Shown piece by piece: positions 33,453 to 41,290 of a stretch of 51,565 nucleotides of DNA. The notes below the pieces were generated by a model that searched no databases, was not told where the DNA came from, and worked only from the letters and a program-made list of their open reading frames with translations. Numbering within the stretch: position 1 is the first letter of the stretch; every line of letters starts with the position of its first letter. The translations under genes were made by a program, and so were the position numbers. The stretch is taken from NCBI RefSeq assembly GCF_030143255.1, contig NZ_JARJNR010000014.1, forward strand, positions 1-51,565, written 5' to 3'. The stretch is from Frigidibacter sp. SD6-1. GTDB taxonomy: Bacteria; Pseudomonadota; Alphaproteobacteria; Rhodobacterales; Rhodobacteraceae.

Positions 33453-34962
33453 CGACGCCCAGCTCCTTCAGGTAGCCAGCCATCTTGCCCCGCACCTCGG
33501 CCAGCTTGGCCTCGATCGTGTTGATCTGCTTCTGCAGGGCGGCGACGTCGATTTCCTCCTCCGGCTCGAAGGTGTCGACGTAGCGGGGGATGTTTAGGTT
33601 GAAGTCGTTCTCGGCGATCTCTTCCGGGCTGGCGCGGTGCGAGTACTTCTCGACCTCCGCCCGCGTGGCGTAGGTCTCCAGCACCCTGTTGATATGCGCC
33701 TCGTCCATCACGTTCTGGGTCTTGCCCGGCGTGAACTCCTTGCTGGCGTCGATGAACAGGACGTCGCGCCGGTCCTCGTTGGCGCCGCCCTGTTCGCGAG
33801 AGCGGTCGAAGACCAGAATGGCCACCGGAATTCCCGTGGTCGTGAACAGGTTGGCGGGCAGGCCCACCACCGCGTCGAGCAGGTTCTCCTCGATCAGCGC
33901 CTGGCGGATACGCCCCTCGGCCCCACCCCTGAACAGCACGCCATGCGGAACGATGACGGCCACCCGGCCGTTCTGGCGCTTGGCGATCTCGATCATGTGG
34001 GTGATGAAGCCGTAGTCGCCTTTGGACTTCGGCGGGATCCCGCGCCAGTAGCGCTTGAACTGGTCGGTATCCGCGTTCTCCGCGCCCCATTTGTCGAGGC
34101 TGAACGGCGGATTGGCCACCACCACGTCGAACTTCATCAGGTGGTCACCCTCGACCAGCGCAGGGCTGTTAAGCGTGTCGCACCACTCGATGCGCGCGGC
34201 ATCCTTGGCGTGGAGAAACATGTTCATCCGCGCCAGCGCCCAAGTCGCGCCGTTCACTTCCTGGCCGTAGAGGGCGAAGTTCTCGGACCCGACTTCCTCG
34301 GCTGCACGGATCAGCAGGGATCCGGACCCGCAGGCCGGGTCGCAGATCGTGTCGCCCGGCTTCGGGGCCGCCAGTTTCGCAAGCATGCGGGAGACAGCGG
34401 AGGGCGTGTAGAACTCGCCAGCCTTCTTGCCCGCGTCGGAGGCAAAGCGCGAGATCAGGTAGATGTAGCACTCGCCGATGATGTCCTCGGTCACGCGGCT
34501 GGGGCGCAGGTCGAGCGCGGGCTTGGCGAAATCCTCCAGCACGTTCTTCAAGCGCCGGTTGCGGTCCTTGACGCGCCCGAGGTTGGCTTCGGAGTTGAAG
34601 TCGATGTTGCGGAACACGCCTTCGAGCTTGGCGCGGTTGGCATCCTCAATCCGTTCCAGAGCGATGTTGATCCGCTCGCCGATATTGGGTTCGTTCCGGG
34701 CCTCGTAGAGGTCGTAGAAGCTGGCGCCTTCGGGAAGGACGAAGCGCTCTCGCTCGAGCCTGCGGCGGATCCGGGTTTCATCTCCGCCATACTGCTTGCG
34801 ATAGTTGTCGAGGTGATCGCTCCAGTGGTCGGAGATGTACTTCAGGAACAACATCACGAGGATGTAGTCCTTGTACTGGCCGGCATCGACGACGCCCCGG
34901 AAGGTGTCGCAGGCGGCCCAAGCCGTCTGGTTGACCTGCTGCTGCGTAAGTTGGTCGGTCAT
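33445..34962 (-). CDS. hsdM: Type I restriction-modification M subunit
   Basis: A 505-residue N6-adenine methyltransferase. The N-terminal helical domain (FRGVVDAGQYKDYILVMLFL) contacts HsdS. SAM-binding motif I is DPACGSGSLL (208-217). The catalytic motif IV is NPPF (284-287). It methylates host sites and, with HsdS, directs HsdR. It overlaps the half hsdS by ATGA and rhuM by 8 bases. Motifs are intact, so modification should be active. Confidence 0.96.
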   Translation of the reverse strand: MTDQLTQQQVNQTAWAACDTFRGVVDAGQYKDYILVMLFLKYISDHWSDHLDNYRKQYGGDETRIRRRLERERFVLPEGASFYDLYEARNEPNIGERINIALERIEDANRAKLEGVFRNIDFNSEANLGRVKDRNRRLKNVLEDFAKPALDLRPSRVTEDIIGECYIYLISRFASDAGKKAGEFYTPSAVSRMLAKLAAPKPGDTICDPACGSGSLLIRAAEEVGSENFALYGQEVNGATWALARMNMFLHAKDAARIEWCDTLNSPALVEGDHLMKFDVVVANPPFSLDKWGAENADTDQFKRYWRGIPPKSKGDYGFITHMIEIAKRQNGRVAVIVPHGVLFRGGAEGRIRQALIEENLLDAVVGLPANLFTTTGIPVAILVFDRSREQGGANEDRRDVLFIDASKEFTPGKTQNVMDEAHINRVLETYATRAEVEKYSHRASPEEIAENDFNLNIPRYVDTFEPEEEIDVAALQKQINTIEAKLAEVRGKMAGYLKELGVDV

Positions 34963-35570
34963 TTGGACGTCCTTTCCTGCCGTGTTGCGGGTCTAAGCCT
35001 ATTCGCTCGTTCCACGAGGATCATGCTCAGCATTTTTCTGCGTGTTTCAGCGACTAGCATGGCTAGCGCCCGTTCCCGTTCAGCGAGTGCATCAATCGTA
35101 ACGATTTTTTCCTGTGTTCCGAAGTCGGGTATCTCAAGATCCAGGTCGTCGAGGCTAGATCTCGGGATCATCCGGATGTTTGTGCCACGCGCTACTAAAT
35201 CAAAGTAGCGTTGCGCAGGCGGCTGATTGATGGCCCATGCCAAATACTCTGGCAGGACAACATCAATGTTCGGGCGGAGCACCAGCAGTGGCAAAACAGC
35301 GAGCGCAGGTTCTTGGAGGCGTTTGTCAATAACGGACGCCGTGTTGCGCTCTCCCCGAGACCGAAAGACAACGTCGCCCGACCTTACGAAGTAGCGATCA
35401 GGCAAATCATCCAGCGGAACGCGCGTCAGTCGTTCTGGGTCCATGAAGCCATCAGCAGAAATGTCCCGCAGTTGGATCGCTAGAACGCCACCGTCCTCGG
35501 CCGCTTCGAGGCGGCCCCGAACTGTGTATCCGCTATGAATGGTACAAGCATCGGGAAGCAGCATTGACAT
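34959..35570 (-). CDS. Half-length type I specificity subunit (one TRD)
   Basis: A 203-residue protein with a single target recognition domain (CTIHSGYTVRGRLEAAEDG, RYFVRSGDVVFRSRGERN, LPEYLAWAINQP) followed by one coiled-coil conserved region (EKIVTIDALAERERALAML). It is the first gene of the operon, ahead of hsdM. Half S subunits can dimerise or combine with the other S half to give a new specificity. Both termini look natural rather than broken. An operator-like palindrome lies 6 bases upstream. ATG 35564 is an alternative start. Confidence 0.85.
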   Translation of the reverse strand: MSMLLPDACTIHSGYTVRGRLEAAEDGGVLAIQLRDISADGFMDPERLTRVPLDDLPDRYFVRSGDVVFRSRGERNTASVIDKRLQEPALAVLPLLVLRPNIDVVLPEYLAWAINQPPAQRYFDLVARGTNIRMIPRSSLDDLDLEIPDFGTQEKIVTIDALAERERALAMLVAETRRKMLSMILVERANRLRPATRQERTSK

Positions 35571-35575
35571 GGTCT

Positions 35576-35651
35576 CTGTAGGATCTCCTACAGCAGATAG
35601 TCCACCAAGCTGAAGAAGTCAATGATATTCACGCTGTAGGTCGATCTACAG
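35576..35651. promoter_or_regulatory. Two 18-bp palindromic operators of the restriction operon
   Basis: CTGTAGGATCTCCTACAG (35576-35593) and CTGTAGGTCGATCTACAG (35634-35651) share the form CTGTAGG-N5-CTACAG. The first ends 6 bp from the first restriction gene and contains its possible AGGAG ribosome binding site. The second lies inside the 3' end of fic. Centres are 58 bp apart. A dimeric repressor is the natural reader. Candidates are RhuM and the winged-helix part of Fic. Confidence 0.75.
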
Positions 35652-36759
35652 CGCTTTCGTCGAGCTTCAGCCAATACCGCGCATGCCGCCGCTCCCCAGT
35701 ACGGTTGAGCGCGCCCATCTCTACCAGATCCTGCAGATCTCGGGTTGTGGTGGCACGTGACGTGCCAGTTATGGCGATGTAGTTCTCGGCGCTGAGGCCA
35801 CCTTTGAACCCGTCGGGCCCCTCGCGGAACATGCGCTCGATCACCTTGGCTTGTCGCTCGTTCAGTCGATCACGGAATTGGTCGTAGAACTTCGCCTTGG
35901 CGATGAAGAAGGCGACGCGTGTCAGCGTTACTTGCTGCGCCTTCAGAACGATCTCAGCGAACCAGATCAGCCAGTCTGTGACATCCAGCGTCTTCTGGTG
36001 GGCCTCGAGCTGGTCGTAGTAGACCTTCCGTTCCCGTTCGATCGTGTAGGCCAGCGCGATCAGGCTCGGCTGGCCGATGTTCTGGGCAAGGGACTTTTCC
36101 GCCAAGGCGCGGCCGAGGCGACCATTGCCGTCCTCGAAGGGATGGATGCTTTCGAACCAGAGATGCCCAAGCGCCGCGCGGGTCAGAGCCGGCAGGGGCG
36201 TTGGACCGTCTGGCGCCGTTCGGTTGAACCAGTCGACGAACACGTCCATCTCGCCTTGGACCTGCGCGGAGGGCGGCGCTTCGAAATGCACCGTCGGCCG
36301 GTCGATACGCCCCGAGACGATCTGCATCGCATCTGCATGCCGCCGGTAGGCCCTAATGGTTTCGAGGCCGCGGTCATGGGATAGAAGCATCCCGTGCCAG
36401 CGGCTGAGGGTCTCGTGGGTCAGAGGTTCGGCGTAGGTCGAGTAGACGTCGACCATCATCTCTGCGACGCCCTGTTCGCGCGGCCTTGGCGGTGCGCCGT
36501 CGGCAGTCAAGCCGAACTGACGGCGCAGAGAGGATTGCACGCTGGCCCTGTCCAGCACCTCGCCTTCGATGGCGCTGGTCCGCATCGCCTCTTCGCTCAG
36601 AAGTTCGATGCGCAGGCGGTCGCGTTCGTCGCCGGTCACATGGCGGACGGCACCAAGTATCTCGCCGGATGACAGCAGGAACCTCCGTTCGAGAGCCTCG
36701 ACGGCGGCGCTGTCAAAGCGAAAATTCGGCCATTCGGGTTGTGTCCAGTTCCAGCGCAT
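35629..36759 (-). CDS. fic: Class II Fic-domain AMP transferase
   Basis: A 376-residue Fic protein. The N-terminal DUF4172-type segment (RWNWTQPEWPNFRFD) is followed by the inhibitory helix motif T61-SAI-E65-G66. The Fic motif is HPFEDGNGRLGR (206-217), complete with catalytic His206 and both Arg. The C-terminus is a winged helix (GGLSAENYIAITGTSRATTT, then LQDLVEMGALNRTGERR). It transfers AMP to protein hydroxyls, held inactive in cis by the inhibitory Glu. The winged helix implies DNA binding, so it may regulate itself or the downstream restriction operon. An inverted repeat lies at its promoter. Confidence 0.94.
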   Translation of the reverse strand: MRWNWTQPEWPNFRFDSAAVEALERRFLLSSGEILGAVRHVTGDERDRLRIELLSEEAMRTSAIEGEVLDRASVQSSLRRQFGLTADGAPPRPREQGVAEMMVDVYSTYAEPLTHETLSRWHGMLLSHDRGLETIRAYRRHADAMQIVSGRIDRPTVHFEAPPSAQVQGEMDVFVDWFNRTAPDGPTPLPALTRAALGHLWFESIHPFEDGNGRLGRALAEKSLAQNIGQPSLIALAYTIERERKVYYDQLEAHQKTLDVTDWLIWFAEIVLKAQQVTLTRVAFFIAKAKFYDQFRDRLNERQAKVIERMFREGPDGFKGGLSAENYIAITGTSRATTTRDLQDLVEMGALNRTGERRHARYWLKLDESAVDRPTA

Positions 36760-36763
36760 GAGC

Positions 36764-36782
36764 TATAGAATCCCTTTCTATA
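36764..36782 (-). promoter_or_regulatory. Inverted repeat at the fic promoter
   Basis: TATAGAA (36764-36770) and TTCTATA (36776-36782) are exact inverse complements with a 5-bp spacer, ending 5 bp from the fic ATG. Its left part, CTATAGAATC, resembles CTGTAGGATC of the restriction-operon operator at 8 of 10 positions. Further upstream lies an AT-rich stretch with AATAT-TGC-ATATT, probably the core promoter. Confidence 0.6.
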
Positions 36783-36897
36783 ACTCACAATATTGCATAT
36801 TAATGATTTATGGAAGTGCGTTCTATGCATCACGTCCAGCGCTTGAGCTGGGGCTTAAAGGCGCAGGCCCACACAAAACGCCGCACTTGTGCGCGTG

Positions 36898-37032
36898 TCA
36901 GGCTGCGGCTGAGATCGGTTCGTAGCGCACTTCAGCCTTGGCGGTGTCCAGCCAGGCGGGCTGCAGGTCGCCGTTGTTCCATTGGTAGAGGTAGCCCACG
37001 AGCGTGTCGGTTTTCTTGCAGAGGATGCGCAT
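36898..37032 (-). CDS. Small 44-aa protein abutting the IS end
   Basis: Reads MRILCKKTDTLVGYLYQW then NNGDLQPAWLDTAKAEVR and YEPISAAA. The composition (aromatic, Lys/Asp balance) is protein-like and reminds me of small conserved proteins of alphaproteobacterial mobile DNA, without a name. Its ATG coincides with the outermost base of the IS21 element, so it may be the 3' part of a gene cut by the insertion, or an intact small gene whose promoter was displaced. No other gene is seen in 36783-37031. Confidence 0.5.
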   Translation of the reverse strand: MRILCKKTDTLVGYLYQWNNGDLQPAWLDTAKAEVRYEPISAAA

Positions 37033-37149
37033 GTAAGCGGCGGAGCAATAGTCGGCCACGGGAGCGGCGGGATGATCTCGCTGCGGGCGGCACAAAAGTC
37101 GGCCACTTTGGCCCTTTCTGGCGACAGGGAGGGCGGGGGTATTTTCACC

Positions 37150-38637
37150 GTGGATTTGTATCGGAAGGTTCGCTTGGCCTGTGCGGGTGGCATGAGCGCG
37201 CGTGAGGCGGCGCGCCAGTTCGGGATTTCGCGCGACAGCATAAGGAAGATGCTGAGCTTCTCGGTGCCGCCGGGGTATCGGCGCACGGCGTCTGTGAAGC
37301 GGCCGAAGCTGGATGGGTTCACCGAGATCATCGACGCCTGGTTGGCCGAGGATCGGGGGCGGAACAGCAAGCAGCGGCACACGGCCAAGCGGGTTCTTGA
37401 ACGGTTGCGGGACGAGCACGGGTTCACCGGCGGCTACACGATCATAAAGGATTACATGCGCGAGCAGGAACGGCGCGGCCGGGAGATGTTCGTGCCGCTG
37501 ACGCATGCGCCGGGTCATGCCCAGGCCGATTTCGGCGAGGCTGTGGTCATCATCGGTGGCGTCGAGCAGAAGGCGCATTTCTTTGCCTTCGATCTGCCGC
37601 ACAGCGACGCCTGTTTCGTCCGGGCCTATCCGGCGGCGACCTCTGAAGCCTGGGTCGACGGGCACGTTCATGCCTTCGCCTTCTTCGGGCGGGTTCCGGT
37701 GTCGGTGCTCTACGACAATGACAAATGCCTGGTGGCGCGGATCCTGCCGGACGGGACGCGCAAGCGGGCCAGGCTCTTCAGCGGGTTCCTGTCGCATTAC
37801 CTGATCCGGGATCGGTATGGCCGCCCGGGCAAGGGCAACGACAAGGGCAGCGTCGAGGGGCTGGTCGGTCTTGCCCGGCGCAACTTCATGGTGCCGGTGC
37901 CGCGGTTCGCGACCTGGGACGCGTTCAACCTCTGGCTCGAAGAACAATGTCGCAAGCGCCAGTCTGATGTCCTGCGCGGTCATGATGAGACGATCGGTCA
38001 GCGTCTCGCGCGGGATCTGGCGGCGATGGCCGATCTGCCGCCAGCGCCCTTCGATGCCTGCGATCAGACGACCGGGCGGGTCAGCTCCCAGGCCCTGGCA
38101 CGCTTCAGGACCAACGACTATTCCGTGCCGGTCGCCTATGGCCACCGCGACGTCTGGATCCGTGGTTATGTCGACAGGGTCGTGATCGGCTGCGGCGGCG
38201 AGATCATCGCGCGGCATCCCCGCAGCTATGAGCGCGAGGACATGGTCTTCGATCCTGTCCACTACCTTCCGCTGATCGAGAGGAAGATCAATGCCTTCGA
38301 TCAGGCCGCGCCGCTGGCCGCATGGGACCTGCCGCCCGAGTTCGCGACCCTGCGCCGCCTGATGGAGGCGCGGATGCTCAAGGCTGGGCGCCGCGAGTAT
38401 GTGCAGGTCCTGCGCCTGCTGGAGACCTTCGACTTGGTCGACCTGCATGCTGCGGTAAGGACGGCGCTGCGCATGGGCGCCATCGGCTTCGATGCCGTCA
38501 AGCATCTGATCCTGTGCCGGGTCGAGAAGCGACCGCCCAGACTCGACCTCGACATTTACCCCTATCTGCCGCGCGCCACTGTCGGAACCACCTCGGCGGC
38601 CAGCTACATGTGCCTGATGGCGGGGGATGGCGCATGA
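37150..38637 (+). CDS. istA: IS21 transposase IstA
   Basis: The DDE transposase of the element, 495 residues from the GTG chosen here. An N-terminal helix-turn-helix (MSAREAARQFGISRDSIRKM) precedes the catalytic core with D127 (AQADFGE), D189 (LYDND) and E236 (KGSVEGLV), all present. A GGGAGG ribosome binding site at 37126-37131 is 9 bases before an in-frame ATT (37141) and 18 before the GTG, so ATT is a possible rare start. An in-frame ATG at 36982 lies outside the IS and is rejected. The stop overlaps istB by ATGA. Confidence 0.92.
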   Translation: MDLYRKVRLACAGGMSAREAARQFGISRDSIRKMLSFSVPPGYRRTASVKRPKLDGFTEIIDAWLAEDRGRNSKQRHTAKRVLERLRDEHGFTGGYTIIKDYMREQERRGREMFVPLTHAPGHAQADFGEAVVIIGGVEQKAHFFAFDLPHSDACFVRAYPAATSEAWVDGHVHAFAFFGRVPVSVLYDNDKCLVARILPDGTRKRARLFSGFLSHYLIRDRYGRPGKGNDKGSVEGLVGLARRNFMVPVPRFATWDAFNLWLEEQCRKRQSDVLRGHDETIGQRLARDLAAMADLPPAPFDACDQTTGRVSSQALARFRTNDYSVPVAYGHRDVWIRGYVDRVVIGCGGEIIARHPRSYEREDMVFDPVHYLPLIERKINAFDQAAPLAAWDLPPEFATLRRLMEARMLKAGRREYVQVLRLLETFDLVDLHAAVRTALRMGAIGFDAVKHLILCRVEKRPPRLDLDIYPYLPRATVGTTSAASYMCLMAGDGA

Positions 38638-39398
38638 GCGACGCCCCGCAGATCCTGCTTGCCCATCATCTCAAGACGCTGAAGCTGCCGACCTTCCTCA
38701 GGGAATACGACAAGCTCGCCCGCCTGTGTGCCGCCGAGGGGCAGGATCACGTCCAGTTCCTCGCCCGCCTGGTCGAGCTGGAACTGATCGACCGGGAGCG
38801 GCGGATGATCGAGCGCCGCATCAAGGCCGCCAGGTTCCCGGCGGCCAAGAGCCTCGACAGCTTCGACTTCAAGGCCATTCCCGGCCTCAACAAGATGCAG
38901 GTGCTTGAACTGGCCCGCGGCGAGTGGATCGAGCGGCGCGAGAATGTCATCGCCCTTGGCCCGAGCGGCACCGGCAAGACCCATGTCGCCCTGGGGCTCG
39001 GGCTCGCAGCCTGCCAGAAAGGCCTCTCCGTCGGCTTCACAACTGCCGCGGCGCTGGTGAACGAGCTGATGGAGGCCAGAGACGAGCGCCGCCTCCTGCG
39101 CCTGCAGAAGCAGATGGCGGGCTACAAGCTGCTGATCATCGACGAGTTGGGCTTCGTGCCGCTGAGCAAGACCGGCGCCGAGCTGCTCTTCGAGCTGATC
39201 TCGCAGCGCTACGAACGTGGCGCCACCCTGATCACCAGCAACCTGCCGTTCGACGAATGGACCGAAACATTCGGTTCCGAGCGCCTCACCGGCGCGCTGC
39301 TCGACCGCCTGACCCATCACGTCAACATCCTCGAGATGAACGGCGACAGCTACCGGCTGGGTCAGAGCCGCGCCCGCCTGGACGCCGACATCAACTGA
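38634..39398 (+). CDS. istB: IS21 helper ATPase IstB
   Basis: A 254-residue AAA+ transposition helper. Walker A is GPSGTGKT (109-116) and Walker B is LLIIDELGF. The arginine region QRYERGATLITSNLPFDEW is also present. It selects target DNA and stimulates IstA. Its start overlaps the istA stop by ATGA. Motifs are intact, so the element may still move. Confidence 0.95.
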   Translation: MSDAPQILLAHHLKTLKLPTFLREYDKLARLCAAEGQDHVQFLARLVELELIDRERRMIERRIKAARFPAAKSLDSFDFKAIPGLNKMQVLELARGEWIERRENVIALGPSGTGKTHVALGLGLAACQKGLSVGFTTAAALVNELMEARDERRLLRLQKQMAGYKLLIIDELGFVPLSKTGAELLFELISQRYERGATLITSNLPFDEWTETFGSERLTGALLDRLTHHVNILEMNGDSYRLGQSRARLDADIN

Positions 39399-39571
39399 AC
39401 GTCACGCCAGATCTGGCCCTTACGAGCCAACGCGCCCCGGCAGCCGCCAGCTACCTTGAAAGCGCTGCTGCCGGGCCGCGAAACCCATTCCGACCTTCCG
39501 CCAAAGGCACCCTCAACTGGTAGACTTTTGCGCCGCCCCGTGGCTGGTTTTTACTCCGGCGTTGACAGCCG

Positions 39572-41233
39572 TCAATTCGGCCGATCTTCTTCTGCTGGCT
39601 GCGCTAATGGAAAGACGCCACCTAAAACCCTGAGCCAATCTTCTTTGGCGCAAATGCCACGTTGAAACATCGCGTCGGCAGTGCGGGCCATCGATACGTA
39701 GCCATGGCGCTCGCCAAGTTCTCGGATTTTGTCGATTGACTGCCTCCGCTCGATGGCATCGGCGATTTCTGGTGTAACTCGCAAGAGTTCTTCGACGACC
39801 GTACGCCCTTTGCGTCCCGAATTTCGGCAGATTGAACAACCCACCCCGCCGCAAGTCTGGCAGATGCGGCGAACAAGTCGTTGAGACAAGACGCCGCGCA
39901 AAGTGGCCGCAAGCAAGTAGGGCGGAACACCCAGATCCAACAGTCTTGTCACCGCCGACACGGAATCGTTGGTGTGAACCGTCGACAGGACAAGCCTACC
40001 CACGAGTGCTGCGCGTACCGCGATCTCTGCTGTTTCCTGATCCCTGATTTCACCGATCATGATCACGTCTGGATCCTGGCGCAATATCGCGCGCAGCGCA
40101 CGGCCGAATGTCATATCGACTGCCGTCTCGACCTGCACCTGGGCGATGCCGCTAAGAGAATACTCAACGGGATCTTCAACCGTCACGATCTTTCGGTCAT
40201 CAGTGTTCAGTTCTTGCAGCGCAGTGTAGAGAGTGGTCGTTTTTCCGCTGCCGGTTGGTCCGGCGACAAGGAAAACGCCGTTTGGCAGGGACAGAATACT
40301 GCGGATTTCACACACCCGCTGGGCATCGAAACCCAGTTCACGCCAGCTGAGCAGAGTTTGGTGACGATTGAGAAGCCGAAGTACGACGCTTTCGCCATGC
40401 TGCGTGGGCAATGTCGACAGGCGTAAGTCGATCGTGTTTCCCCGTACGGAAACGTTCGCCCTGCCGTCCTGCGGCCGCCGTTTTTCAGAGATATTCAGGT
40501 TCGCCATAACTTTAAGGCGCGATACAACGGCCGCTCGGTCGGCCTGCGCAATCGTACGGATCGTCGACAACTGTCCGTCGGAGCGGAAACGAACGCGTGC
40601 GCCGTATTCTTCGGCTTCGATATGGATATCGGATGCTCCCGCGGCGACGGCATCCGCGATCAACGCGTTGACCAGCTTGATTACTGGCCCATCATTGGCC
40701 AAAGCGCGCAGCCGCTCGACGTCTGCTTCGGTGACAATTTCGGTGTCATTTGCTTGCGACAACCGGTCTTTCTGCGTGGTCGAGAATTTTACGGCTGATG
40801 GGACAGTGATCGCGATGCTGACTGGGCGGCGCAGATGGAAGGCAACGCTTTCGATCGTCGGCCCTGCGCCCGGGTCGCTAGTGGCGACACATACTGTTTC
40901 ATCCTCTTCGTAAGCCGGCAGAATAGCCGCTCGCTGCAAGAACTGTTCGGTGAGACCTAGCCTATCAGATAAGGATCTGTCGATCTCAGATGGCTCGACA
41001 AACGGCAGGCCCAAATGATGTGCGAGGGCTCGAAATAGTGGCTCCTCAGCGACCAGGCCGATCTCCAGAAGGGTTCGCTCTACGCTGGTCCCGGTACTAA
41101 GACTCGCGTCAAGCGCGCGCCGCGCACCTTGCTGTGTTAGCGCGCCGCGTTCAACCAGTTGATCCACGAAGACCTTTGGGTCCAGAGTCGCTATTTCCAT
41201 GCCAACCGCGCAATATTTGTTGTGCTTCTCCAT
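39572..41233 (-). CDS. gspE: Type II secretion ATPase GspE
   Basis: The cytoplasmic hexameric ATPase that drives pseudopilus assembly, 553 residues from ATG 41233 (ATG 41200 is an alternative). It has an N1/MshEN-like N-terminus (VFVDQLVERGALTQQGARRA), Walker A GPTGSGKTT, Asp box, and Walker B DPDVIMIGEIRDQETAE. The zinc-finger region is unusually compact, CQTCGGVGCSIC (CxxC-x4-CxxC), where most GspE proteins have a loop of some 30 residues between the pairs. It is transcribed away from gspL. An IS21 element ends 4 bp past its stop. Confidence 0.93.
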   Translation of the reverse strand: MEKHNKYCAVGMEIATLDPKVFVDQLVERGALTQQGARRALDASLSTGTSVERTLLEIGLVAEEPLFRALAHHLGLPFVEPSEIDRSLSDRLGLTEQFLQRAAILPAYEEDETVCVATSDPGAGPTIESVAFHLRRPVSIAITVPSAVKFSTTQKDRLSQANDTEIVTEADVERLRALANDGPVIKLVNALIADAVAAGASDIHIEAEEYGARVRFRSDGQLSTIRTIAQADRAAVVSRLKVMANLNISEKRRPQDGRANVSVRGNTIDLRLSTLPTQHGESVVLRLLNRHQTLLSWRELGFDAQRVCEIRSILSLPNGVFLVAGPTGSGKTTTLYTALQELNTDDRKIVTVEDPVEYSLSGIAQVQVETAVDMTFGRALRAILRQDPDVIMIGEIRDQETAEIAVRAALVGRLVLSTVHTNDSVSAVTRLLDLGVPPYLLAATLRGVLSQRLVRRICQTCGGVGCSICRNSGRKGRTVVEELLRVTPEIADAIERRQSIDKIRELGERHGYVSMARTADAMFQRGICAKEDWLRVLGGVFPLAQPAEEDRPN

Positions 41234-41290
41234 CGTCCATATACTATAGCTGCCTAGGCGGAAGGCGAATAGCGACAATAAGCGGGCAAG

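Larger units (their letters stand above)
37032..39567 (+). mobile_element. IS21-family insertion sequence
   Basis: A two-gene element of 2536 bp. The left tip reads TGTAAGCGGCGGAGCAAT and the right tip, read inward, TGTCAACGCCGGAGTAAA. I count 19 of 27 matches over the outer repeat. Inside it each end has a second copy of the transposase-site motif (CAAAAGTCGGCCAC at left; CAAAAGTCTACCAG read inward at right), the multiple-site ends typical of IS21. No 4-8 bp target duplication is evident, suggesting later recombination. The right tip is 4 bp from the gspE stop. Confidence 0.85.

Noticed and set aside
36982-37149. Upstream ATG extension of istA
   Set aside because: The codons cover the IS end and subterminal transposase sites and do not resemble IstA. 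The conserved protein begins near 37141-37150.
36898-38505. A 535-codon leftward frame across the IS element
   Set aside because: Nearly all of it is antisense to istA with its DDE motif. Only the last 44 codons, outside the IS, look protein-like and are listed separately.
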